A DNA stretch of 14,332 nt from positions 1 through 14,332 of the forward strand of contig CAKUHP010000033.1 of NCBI GenBank assembly GCA_934658705.1, written 5' to 3'. The position numbers and the translations under genes were made by a program. Positions 7,364 to 13,976 of the stretch are shown here, piece after piece. The notes under the pieces were generated by a model. The model had not been told where the DNA came from and searched no databases. It worked only from the letters and a program-made list of their open reading frames with translations. This DNA is from an uncultured Collinsella sp. GTDB taxonomy: Bacteria > Actinomycetota > Coriobacteriia > Coriobacteriales > Coriobacteriaceae. Position 1 is the first letter of the stretch. The number at the start of each line of letters is the position of its first letter.

Positions 7364-8587
7364 TTAGAAATCGATGTCGGTGTCGTAGTAGCAGGCCTTG
7401 AGGATCTTCTCGAAGTCGGCAGCCTTGGTCTCACGCGGGTTCTCGGGCGTGCAGGCGTCGGTCTCGGCGTTCGCGGCGATCTCGGGCAGCTTGGCGAGGA
7501 ACTCCTCCTCGGAAACCATCTGCGGGTTCTCGGCGTCGACCTTCACGCCACCGTTCGCGTAATCCTTGATGGACTGCGGGATGTTGAGGGCGTCGTTCAT
7601 ATCGCGGATCTTCTGGACGAGTGCGGCAACGAGCTCCTCGTTGGTCTCGCCGGGAAGGTGCAGGACCTCCTTGGCCACGAAGGCATAGCGCTCGGCAGCG
7701 CGGGGATCCTTGGAGTTCCACTGGATGACCTTGCCCAGGTACATAGCGTTGGCGGCACCGTGGATGATGTGGCCGTTCTCAAAGGCGGCACCGGTCTTGT
7801 GAGCCATGGAGTGAACGATGCCCAGCAGGCCCGAAGAGAAGGCGATGCCGGCGATGCACTGAGCCTCGTGCATGTGCTGGCGGGCCTCCTTGTCGCCCTC
7901 ATAGGACTTGGGCAGCCACTCGACGATCTCGCGGATGCCGTGCAGGGCGTTGGCGTCGGTGAACATAGAGGCGAAGGTAGAGACGTAAGCCTCCATGCAG
8001 TGGGTCAGAGCGTCCATGCCGGTGTGAGCGCACAGCTTGGCGGGCATGGTGTAGGTGAGCTCGGGGTCGACGATGGCGACATCAGGGGTGATGTTGAAGT
8101 CGGCCAGCGGGTACTTGATGCCCTTGGCGTAGTCGGTGATGACGGAGAACGCGGTGACCTCGGTAGCGGTGCCGGAGGTCGAGGAGATGGCGCAGAACTT
8201 GGCCTTCTGACGCAGCTCGGGGAAGCTGAACGGCTGGATGATGTTGTCGAAGGACTCCTCGGGATACTCGTAGAAGACCCACATAGCCTTAGCGGCATCG
8301 ATGGGCGAGCCGCCACCGATGGCAATAATCCAGTCGGGCTCGAACTCGCGCATGGCCTCGGCGCCCTTCATGACCGTCTCGATGGACGGGTCGGACTCGA
8401 CGCCCTCGAACAGCTTGACCTCCATGCCGGCCTCTTTGAGGTCGGCCTCGACGTCCTGCAGGAACCCGCCGCGACGCATAGAGCTGCCGCCAGAAACGAT
8501 GATGGCCTTCTTGCCCTTGAGGTTCTTCACCTCGTGGCGAGCGCCCTCACCAAAGTACAGATCGCGAGGATTGGTAAAACGTCCCAT
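7364..8587 (-). CDS. Iron-containing (group III) alcohol dehydrogenase
   Basis: The protein is 407 residues. It starts MGRFTNPRDLYFGEGARHEV and has GGGSPIDAAKA (91-101) for the nucleotide pyrophosphate, SSTSGTATEVTAFSVI (135-150), and iron ligands D192 and H196 in GMDALTHCMEAYVS, H263 (SMAHKTG) and H276 (GHIIHGAANA). The sequence is closest in feel to clostridial butanol/ethanol dehydrogenases and the C-terminal half of AdhE, without the aldehyde dehydrogenase half. It probably reduces a short-chain aldehyde with NAD(P)H to dispose of fermentation electrons; the exact aldehyde cannot be read from sequence. The start at 8587 is fixed by AGGAGG (8599-8594) 6 nt upstream, the best ribosome-binding site on this strand. 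A leader hairpin lies at 8629-8653, and a terminator follows the gene. Confidence 0.92.
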   Translation of the reverse strand: MGRFTNPRDLYFGEGARHEVKNLKGKKAIIVSGGSSMRRGGFLQDVEADLKEAGMEVKLFEGVESDPSIETVMKGAEAMREFEPDWIIAIGGGSPIDAAKAMWVFYEYPEESFDNIIQPFSFPELRQKAKFCAISSTSGTATEVTAFSVITDYAKGIKYPLADFNITPDVAIVDPELTYTMPAKLCAHTGMDALTHCMEAYVSTFASMFTDANALHGIREIVEWLPKSYEGDKEARQHMHEAQCIAGIAFSSGLLGIVHSMAHKTGAAFENGHIIHGAANAMYLGKVIQWNSKDPRAAERYAFVAKEVLHLPGETNEELVAALVQKIRDMNDALNIPQSIKDYANGGVKVDAENPQMVSEEEFLAKLPEIAANAETDACTPENPRETKAADFEKILKACYYDTDIDF

Positions 8588-8628
8588 ACTGTGCCTCCTA
8601 AACAAGCCCCTCTTAGACTTGTGTATAT

Positions 8629-8653
8629 AACGGAGCACCCGATTGGCTCCGTT
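8629..8653 (-). promoter_or_regulatory. Leader hairpin upstream of the Fe-type dehydrogenase
   Basis: AACGGAGC (8629-8636) pairs perfectly with GCTCCGTT (8646-8653) across a 9-nt loop, 42 bp before the start codon and about 30 bp before the AGGAGG. There is no U-run directly after it in the minus direction (TATATACAC follows), so it is not a standard terminator. It could stabilise the 5' end of the mRNA or be bound as a DNA operator. It shares the GCTCCG/CGGAGC core with the gene's own terminator, which may be coincidence. Confidence 0.35.
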
Positions 8654-9087
8654 AGGACCGTTTTGTGCGTTGCCGGCGATGACAATGCACGATGTCTAAA
8701 CGTCTCAACGCTCAGACAAACACTATTTTACCGTTCTGGTTGGTCAGTTATTCACCTAAAGCCGCCAATGATGAAACGTTTTTTCTATCCCCGAAGACCC
8801 TTGTGTGGCATCCATACCCCCAAGCTGGGCAAACGTTTTATCAAGGTTGACTACATATCCCGGGCAGGACGGTGCCCCTCCAAAATATGCACCGTTCGCC
8901 GCCAAATATCGACCGTTTGCGGCACCGTGATACCACTCGGTCGTCCAAGGTGCCGACATTTGTGCGACATCCGTCTTCGTGGTGCAAAGGTGCAAGTCCA
9001 AGTGCGGCACCCCCGGTGTGCCACATGCGGGTAAACTAGAACCTTATATAGAGACATTTGAACCCTAACCGCAGCAAAGGAGGCCCC
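8654..9087. other. Intergenic region between divergent transcription units, no convincing gene
   Basis: About 430 bp separate the dehydrogenase leader from the TPR/ST7-like gene. A minus-strand frame of 84 codons (8756-9010, GTG start) exists but has no ribosome-binding site. A loose inverted repeat lies at 8693-8718 (TGTCT...AGACA arms, with CGT/ACG inside). AAACGTTTT recurs at 8774-8782 and 8830-8838. For the + strand, TAAACT (9032-9037) or the TATATA at 9046-9051 are possible -10 boxes; AAAGGAGG at 9077-9083 serves the ATG at 9088. Nothing else is identified. Confidence 0.4.
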
Positions 9088-10164
9088 ATGGCATTCGATC
9101 CCATTCAAGAGGATTGCCATCGCCTCGTTCTTGAGGCCTTGCGCCGCGACAATATCCCGCTCACCGACGGTGCCGCCGTAGAGCGTCTGATGGAACAATT
9201 CACCCGCAACCCCGCACCGCTCATCGTGCACGACCGCGACCGCGCCGGGCACCTCATTGCCAAGGTGGTCGAGGCTGTCGACTACCGCATCCCCTTTATC
9301 CCCGACGACGCCCAGGCAGAGCAAGAAGAAGCCGCAGCCGAGAACATGCTCCGCGAGGCAGCCGCGCTCGATCCGGCTAACTGGGATGCCCAGCGCATGC
9401 TGACGGCGCTCACAGCCGAATCCAACGAGGAATACGTGCAGTATCTGGTGTCCAAGTGCGACGAGGTGGAGCACGATCTGGCGCTCAAGATTGCCTCGGC
9501 GCAGGACCCCTACGATCGCGAGGCCGCAGGCGACCTGACCCGCCGTCCCTATCTGCGCTGGCTTGCCGCCTTGGCATCGCGCGCGCTCATTAGCGGCCGC
9601 TACCGCATGTCGCTCGAAGCCGCAAACCGCAGCCTCGACTTTGCCCCCAACGATCCTGCCGGCGTCCGCCACACCGCAATGCTCGCCATGGCAAAGCTCG
9701 AATACCCCGCTGAGGAGCTCAAGCGCTTTCGCTCTGCCCACTCCGTCCCCTATCTCGCCAACACGCCGCTGCGCCGTCGTCCCAAGGATGCAGAACGCGA
9801 CTTGGACCCGTGGACGCTCATCGCGCTGATGAGCGCTGCCTGGCGCGAGCTGGACTACGAGGGTGCCGAGCATTACCTGCGCATCCTGACGCGCTCGTGC
9901 CCGCACGCGGCCGAGGCGCTCTACTTCCAAACTGAGTTTCCCGATGGCATCTATGCCCGCGTCAACGTGGGTGCAGGCTCCACCGACGAGCTCGTTCTTG
10001 CCCTGTCCGAGGCGACGCCGGTGCTGCAGGAGGGCCTGGGCGCCCCCGACAACGCCAGCTTTGCCGCCTGGGTCGCCACCAACGACATCGTGCGCTCCCA
10101 GATCGACGAGCGTATCCTGCGCGCGGCCGAGCAGGGCCTGCCGTTTAAGGGAGGGGACCTCTAA
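9088..10164 (+). CDS. TPR/ST7-like helical-repeat protein, first of tandem pair
   Basis: The protein is 358 residues, all helical, with no signal peptide or membrane segment. The pattern AENMLREAAALDPANWDAQR (85-104), then RRPYLRWLAALASRALISGR (152-171) and APNDPAGVRHTAMLAMAKLE (186-205), matches the layout I associate with bacterial ST7-like tetratricopeptide proteins: LDPxNxDA helix pair, RPYxR repeat, then NDxxGVR. A further helix pair is at 241-275 (PWTLIALMSAAWRELDYEGA). Such proteins usually act as scaffolds; no catalytic residues are seen. The ATG at 9088 follows AAAGGAGG by 4 nt. The stop codon overlaps the next gene's ATG (TAATG), so the two are translationally coupled. The next protein is its paralogue. 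Family placement is from remembered pattern, not a search. Confidence 0.75.
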   Translation: MAFDPIQEDCHRLVLEALRRDNIPLTDGAAVERLMEQFTRNPAPLIVHDRDRAGHLIAKVVEAVDYRIPFIPDDAQAEQEEAAAENMLREAAALDPANWDAQRMLTALTAESNEEYVQYLVSKCDEVEHDLALKIASAQDPYDREAAGDLTRRPYLRWLAALASRALISGRYRMSLEAANRSLDFAPNDPAGVRHTAMLAMAKLEYPAEELKRFRSAHSVPYLANTPLRRRPKDAERDLDPWTLIALMSAAWRELDYEGAEHYLRILTRSCPHAAEALYFQTEFPDGIYARVNVGAGSTDELVLALSEATPVLQEGLGAPDNASFAAWVATNDIVRSQIDERILRAAEQGLPFKGGDL

Positions 10165-11207
10165 TGGATCCGAGCGTCTACATCCCTGCCTACCTGGAGC
10201 GCACCTACTTGGCATCGCACCCCGAGCTCACCGATGCAGCACGCGAGCTTGTCCATACTGACATAAGCGCAAACCCTCAAAAGTATGCGCAGACCGAGCA
10301 TGCCCAAGCGTTGCTGTCCTATGCCGGCGTTCATCGTCATTTGCTCGATGAGCTTCGCCGTATCGAGGACATGGGCAGCGACGAGGAGTTCGAGCAGACG
10401 CGCAATCGCCTGTTCGACGACATGCGCGATGAGCTGCTCAAGATCGTTCGCGTCGATGCGCTGGCCGTCGACGCCCAGCTGCTCGCCATCATTTTGGCGG
10501 ACACGCCGGTCGATGCGTGCCTGGGCGACCTGATGAAGCTCGAAGCGAGCACGGCCGATTACCTGCAGCAAAGCGTGCCTGGATTTGACATGGAGGCCCC
10601 GCATTACTGGGCCAACAACGTGCTGGCAGGCGGCGTCACGGCAGCCGATCTTACCGTGAGCGAGCCGGCCCTTATCGGGTGGCTCCACACACTCGAAGCC
10701 ATCTCGCAGCTATGTATGGCAAGCGCCCGCTACCGCGCCGCCGCCAACTATGCCCGCCGCGTTCTTAAGGCAGAGGGCTATCCCACCCGAGCCGCCGGTA
10801 CCGTGCTGCTCGCCCTCGCCCGCTTGGAAGACCAGGACGGCTTTTTTGCCCTGGCCCACCAGCTCGAGGAGCAGATGGGAGCCGATGCGCTCGAGAACTC
10901 CCCCTGGTACCTGCTCGCCCGCACGATTCTGTTGTTCAAAACGAACAAGATGCGCCCGGCGGCGCGCGCACTGCGCGAGTTCGCAAACCGCTGCGAAGGC
11001 GGCGCGTTCTTTTTGCTGAACCCGGTGTACCAGACGCCGTATCTTCCCTGCCGCCCCGAGCCGCGCGACCCTTGGGACCTTTCGCATCAGGCGGTTTGGG
11101 AAGCCGACGGCATCATCTCTGACACCCCCGACTTTGCCCCCTGGGCCAACGCCTGCGAAGACGTTTCGCAGCTTGCCCAGGAATTTGCGCGTCGCTACGG
11201 CTTTTAG
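10164..11207 (+). CDS. TPR/ST7-like helical-repeat protein, second of tandem pair
   Basis: The protein is 347 residues and aligns with the preceding one. LLKIVRVDALAVDAQLLAII (91-110) corresponds to its LREAAALDPANWDAQRM. PALIGWLHTLEAISQLCMAS (168-187) and ARYRAAANYARRVL (188-201) correspond to RPYLRW...SGRYRMSLEAANRSL. SPWYLLARTILLFKTNKMRP (246-265) corresponds to DPWTLIALMSAAWRELDYEG. Identity is low, so the duplication is old or divergence fast. It is soluble and helical without catalytic motifs. Its ATG overlaps the previous stop by one base, with GGGAGGGG just upstream. A 10-bp hairpin spans its stop codon. The murT-gatD gene begins 45 bp later on the same strand, so an operon is likely. 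The canonical RPY and NDxxGVR marks are lost here. Confidence 0.75.
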   Translation: MDPSVYIPAYLERTYLASHPELTDAARELVHTDISANPQKYAQTEHAQALLSYAGVHRHLLDELRRIEDMGSDEEFEQTRNRLFDDMRDELLKIVRVDALAVDAQLLAIILADTPVDACLGDLMKLEASTADYLQQSVPGFDMEAPHYWANNVLAGGVTAADLTVSEPALIGWLHTLEAISQLCMASARYRAAANYARRVLKAEGYPTRAAGTVLLALARLEDQDGFFALAHQLEEQMGADALENSPWYLLARTILLFKTNKMRPAARALREFANRCEGGAFFLLNPVYQTPYLPCRPEPRDPWDLSHQAVWEADGIISDTPDFAPWANACEDVSQLAQEFARRYGF

Positions 11208-11215
11208 CGACGCGC
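11187..11215 (+). repeat. Hairpin spanning a stop codon
   Basis: GCGCGTCGCT (11187-11196) pairs perfectly with AGCGACGCGC (11206-11215) across a 9-nt loop, and the TAG stop (11205-11207) lies at the loop-stem junction. No U-run follows, so it is not a standard intrinsic terminator. It could protect a processed 3' end or reduce expression between the ST7-like pair and murT-gatD. Confidence 0.4.
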
Positions 11216-11252
11216 TCGCCCCGACCATGTCATTAACGTTAGGAACGGTTTT

Positions 11253-13430
11253 ATGAACCTCCGCTCATCTCTCGCCTGCACCTCGAGCGATATCGCTCGC
11301 TGGGGGCTGCGCTCCGTCCTTAAGCGCCAGGGCGGCGTGCTTCCCGGCCGCATCGCTATGAAGATTAACCCCGAGCTGCTGAGCGACCTCGCGGGCCTCG
11401 TCGACCGCAGCGTGGTGATCACCGGCACCAACGGCAAGACCACGACCTCCAACCTGATCGCCGACGCCGTTGCCGCCAGCGGTGCCACCGTGGTGTGCAA
11501 CCGCGCCGGCAACAATATGGAGCCGGGCGTGGTGGGTGCGCTGCTCGAGGCACGCAGCGGACTTAAGCGCGCCGGCAGCGGCAAGCGCGTGGGCGTCTTT
11601 GAGTGCGACGAGCTCTACACCGTACGCGTTCTGCCCAAGCTCAAACCAACGTACTTTGTGCTGCTCAACCTGTTCCGCGACCAGTTGGACCGCTACGGCG
11701 AGATCGACCATACTCAGGACGTCATCGCCCATGCGCTGGAACTCTCGCCGACAACGATGCTCATCTATAACGCCGATGACCCGCTGTGCGCTTCGATTGC
11801 CGCGCGCGTTCCCAACGCGAGCATTGCCTTTGGCATCGATGGCGCCACCAACACCGAGTCCGACCGCATTAGCGATTCGCGTTTTTGCTCGCAGTGCAAC
11901 GCACCACTGGAGTACGACTACGTACAGTACGGCCAGCTCGGCGCCTACCGTTGCCCCTCGTGCGGCTGGGCGCGCCCCGCACTTGTCCGTCGCGTGACAG
12001 GCGTGGAGCTCGGCTGCGACGGCTATGGCTTTGACCTGGTCTTTGGGGCTGAGCCCAACGCGGCCGCCGCGCACATCATCACGCGTTACAACGGTCTCTA
12101 CATGGTTTACAACGTTGCCGCCGCCTTCTTTGCCGCGCACGAGCTAGGCGTGGACGCAGCCCATCTGCAGCCCACGCTCGATGCCTATGTACCTGCGGGT
12201 GGTCGCATGGGTCGCTGGAACATTGCCGGGCGCACCGTCGAGGCCAACCTTGCCAAAAATCCCGTGGGCTTCGACCGCCAGATCCAGTCCATTAAAACGG
12301 CAGGTGGCAGACTCTGCGCCTTTTTCCTGAACGACAACAGCGCCGACGGCCACGATGTTTCGTGGATCTACGACGTCGACTTCGAGCGCATTGCCGATAA
12401 CCCAGGGCTTGTCGCCTTTGCCGGCGGCGCGCGTGCACACGATATGCAGGTGCGCCTCAAGTACGCCGGCATCGACGCCACCATTATCTCGGACGTCGCG
12501 CAGGCAATTGGCGCCGTGGCAGATGAGGCCGCCGGCGACACTTTCTACGCCGTCGCTAACTACACGGCCTTCCCGCCGCTGGTCAAGGAGCTCGACGAAC
12601 TTAAGGGCGCCGATGCGAGCTCGGTTGTCTCCTGCGCCGTAACGCCCGCCGACGGTAGCGCTGTCCCCACCGATATTGCGCCGGTCGAGCTTTCGCGCCC
12701 GTTGCGCATCGTCTACCTGTATCCCGATGCGCTCAACCTCTACGCCGACGGCGGCAACGTTATCGCGCTCGAACGCCGCTGCGCCTGGCGCGGCATTCCC
12801 GTGCGTGTGGACGAAGTCCACATGGGCGAGACGCTCGACCTGACCGACGCCGACATCGTTATGATGGGCGGTGGCTCCGATCGCGACCAGCTGGCGGTTG
12901 CACATGAACTGCTCGCTCAAAAAGACAAGGTCGCGGCCTATGTTGAAGACGGCGGCACACTGCTTGCCATCTGCGGCGGCTATCAGCTGCTCGGCCGTTC
13001 GTACTATATGGGCGAGAATCGCATCGAGGGCCTGGGCGTCATTGCCGCCGAGACCGTGCGCGGTTCCGACCGCCTGATCGGCAACGTCGCCGTCAAGACC
13101 GACCTGGCACCCGAGCCCTTTGTGGGATTCGAGAACCACGGCGGCCGCACCCTGCTCGATACAGGCGCCACGCCGCTCGGAACGTCCGTCGTCACGGGCA
13201 CCGGCAACAACGGCGACGATGGCTTTGAGGGCCTCGTCTACAAGGGCGTGATCGGCACGTACCTGCACGGGCCGGCGCTGCCCAAAAACCCCGAACTCGC
13301 CGACTGGCTGATCGAGCACGCCCTCGAGCGCCGCGGCGACGCACAGGCCAACGCTCTGCTGCCGCTCAAACCCCTCGACGACACCTACGAGCACGCCGCC
13401 CACGACGCCGCCATGAAGCTCCTCCCCTAG
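11253..13430 (+). CDS. murT-gatD: MurT-GatD fusion: lipid II isoglutaminyl synthase in one chain
   Basis: The protein is 725 residues. Residues 1-~450 are MurT: ATP-binding GTNGKTTT (58-65), FECDELYTVR (117-126) and NLFRDQLDRYGEID (139-152). A zinc ribbon follows with C212, C215, C234 and C237. The MurT C-terminal domain has KNPVGFDRQI and LNDNSADGHDVSWIYDVDFE (359-378), where D368 is the expected triad-completing Asp. A linker of ~30 residues (~452-482) leads to GatD, a class I glutamine amidotransferase with nucleophile C574 (LAICGGYQLLG), GFENHGGRT and H672 (GTYLHG). GatD releases ammonia from glutamine and MurT uses ATP to amidate D-Glu of lipid II to D-isoglutamine. In staphylococci and pneumococci these are two proteins. 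The ATG follows AGGA by 8 nt. No stop or frameshift separates the halves. Confidence 0.93.
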   Translation: MNLRSSLACTSSDIARWGLRSVLKRQGGVLPGRIAMKINPELLSDLAGLVDRSVVITGTNGKTTTSNLIADAVAASGATVVCNRAGNNMEPGVVGALLEARSGLKRAGSGKRVGVFECDELYTVRVLPKLKPTYFVLLNLFRDQLDRYGEIDHTQDVIAHALELSPTTMLIYNADDPLCASIAARVPNASIAFGIDGATNTESDRISDSRFCSQCNAPLEYDYVQYGQLGAYRCPSCGWARPALVRRVTGVELGCDGYGFDLVFGAEPNAAAAHIITRYNGLYMVYNVAAAFFAAHELGVDAAHLQPTLDAYVPAGGRMGRWNIAGRTVEANLAKNPVGFDRQIQSIKTAGGRLCAFFLNDNSADGHDVSWIYDVDFERIADNPGLVAFAGGARAHDMQVRLKYAGIDATIISDVAQAIGAVADEAAGDTFYAVANYTAFPPLVKELDELKGADASSVVSCAVTPADGSAVPTDIAPVELSRPLRIVYLYPDALNLYADGGNVIALERRCAWRGIPVRVDEVHMGETLDLTDADIVMMGGGSDRDQLAVAHELLAQKDKVAAYVEDGGTLLAICGGYQLLGRSYYMGENRIEGLGVIAAETVRGSDRLIGNVAVKTDLAPEPFVGFENHGGRTLLDTGATPLGTSVVTGTGNNGDDGFEGLVYKGVIGTYLHGPALPKNPELADWLIEHALERRGDAQANALLPLKPLDDTYEHAAHDAAMKLLP

Positions 13431-13436
13431 CACCCC

Positions 13437-13476
13437 ACCACCACAAAGGGGACAGGTACCTTTGTGGTGGTTTTGG
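13437..13476 (+). terminator. Terminator hairpin after murT-gatD, coriobacterial repeat type
   Basis: ACCACCACAAAGG (13437-13449) pairs perfectly with CCTTTGTGGTGGT (13459-13471) over a 9-nt loop, followed by TTTTGG. It begins 7 bp after the stop codon. The stem is AT-richer and the U-run shorter than usual, but position and 13-bp perfect pairing support termination. The core GGGGACAGGTACCTTTGTGG is one I associate, from memory, with dispersed hairpins in coriobacterial genomes. Confidence 0.65.
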
Positions 13477-13492
13477 TCCATCCCAGCATTTG

Positions 13493-13627
13493 TCTCAATC
13501 TGTAACATCTAGACCGTTGAAAGTCGTCTTACTGTTACAGAATGAGATGTTCGTCCCGACGTCTGCCTTTTGTCTCGATCTGTAACAGATAAAGCCGATT
13601 TGCCCGCCCAGATGTTACAGATTGAGA
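13493..13627. repeat. Four alternating 15-bp repeats with an exact 40-bp period
   Basis: TCTCAATCTGTAACA (13493-13507), its inverted form TGTTACAGAATGAGA (13533-13547), TCTCGATCTGTAACA (13573-13587) and TGTTACAGATTGAGA (13613-13627) start exactly 40 bp apart, with three unrelated 25-bp spacers. Each differs from the consensus TCTCAATCTGTAACA by at most one base. Repeats 1 and 3 are also preceded by TTTG. Alternating orientation excludes an ordinary CRISPR array and makes successive copies able to pair as hairpins with 25-nt loops. Nothing comparable sits one period further on either side. Confidence 0.8.
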
Positions 13628-13712
13628 TATTTGAAAATCGGGATAGAGAGTCGGCTCCTATGTGGTGGTTTTCCAGTTTGCCAACGATATACGCGCCGGC
13701 AAAAAAGTCTGC

Positions 13713-13718
13713 TATACT
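13713..13718 (+). promoter_or_regulatory. -10 box of the tRNA-Glu promoter
   Basis: TATACT (13713-13718), a 5/6 consensus match, ends 10 bp before the mature tRNA 5' end. No clear -35 element is seen at 16-18 bp upstream; TTGCCA at 13678-13683 is too far. Confidence 0.45.
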
Positions 13719-13728
13719 CTTTCCCGCT

Positions 13729-13805
13729 GTCCCCATCGTCTAGCGGCCAAGGACGCCACCCTTTCAAGGTGGATATCGCGGGTTCGAATCCCGCTGGGGG
13801 CACCA
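13729..13805 (+). tRNA. tRNA-Glu (anticodon TTC)
   Basis: The acceptor GTCCCCA pairs with TGGGGGC. The D arm is GTCTAGCGGCCAAGGAC, the anticodon stem CCACC/GGTGG encloses the loop CTTTCAA with anticodon TTC, and the T arm GCGGG-TTCGAAT-CCCGC is intact. Discriminator A is followed by an encoded CCA. The body is 74 nt plus CCA. It reads GAA/GAG codons. The last 18 bases (13788-13805) are repeated at 13977-13994, and a strong terminator follows. Confidence 0.97.
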
Positions 13806-13889
13806 TTTAAATCGAGAAGCCCGTTGCCCTCGCGGCGGCGGGCTTTTTTGCTACCCATACGCCGGGATTCGAACCCGGCAGGGTGCGGA
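13788..13889 (+). repeat. Copy 1 of a ~100-bp duplicated block at the tRNA 3' end
   Basis: This copy holds the last 18 nt of tRNA-Glu (13788-13805), the terminator, and a 40-nt tail (13850-13889) that includes GCCGGGATTCGAACCCGGC (13861-13879). That motif is a perfect T-arm-like stem-loop in inverted orientation. Copy 2 lies 188-189 bp downstream. Confidence 0.75.
13817..13849 (+). terminator. tRNA-Glu terminator
   Basis: GCCCGTTGCC (13819-13828) pairs with GGCGGCGGGC (13834-13843), including two G-U pairs, over a CTCGC loop, and is extended by AA/TT. Six T follow (13844-13849). It starts 11 bp after the tRNA CCA. Confidence 0.85.
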
Positions 13890-13976
13890 GCTGTGGAAAC
13901 GCGAAGCGTTTTCCAGCGCAGCACGCAAGGAGCGGAGCGACGCAGCGAAAGCGGGCGGCGCCAGCCGCACGCGGAC

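Noticed and set aside
8756..9010. 84-codon minus-strand frame with GTG start in the large intergenic region
   Set aside because: No ribosome-binding site, no recognisable domain, and composition unlike the neighbouring genes. It may be a repeat-derived frame; a search for homologues under purifying selection would decide.
7220..9034. 604-codon plus-strand frame opposite the Fe-type dehydrogenase
   Set aside because: Mostly the complement of a well-supported gene; the part beyond 8640 has different composition and no start signal.
8851..10215. 454-codon minus-strand frame opposite the first ST7-like gene
   Set aside because: Antisense shadow; the plus frame has a strong ribosome-binding site and a paralogue next to it.
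12144..13508. 454-codon minus-strand frame opposite murT-gatD
   Set aside because: Antisense shadow of an enzyme with all catalytic motifs on the plus strand.
13493..13627. CRISPR array
   Set aside because: Repeats alternate in orientation and are only 15 bp, and no cas genes are present.
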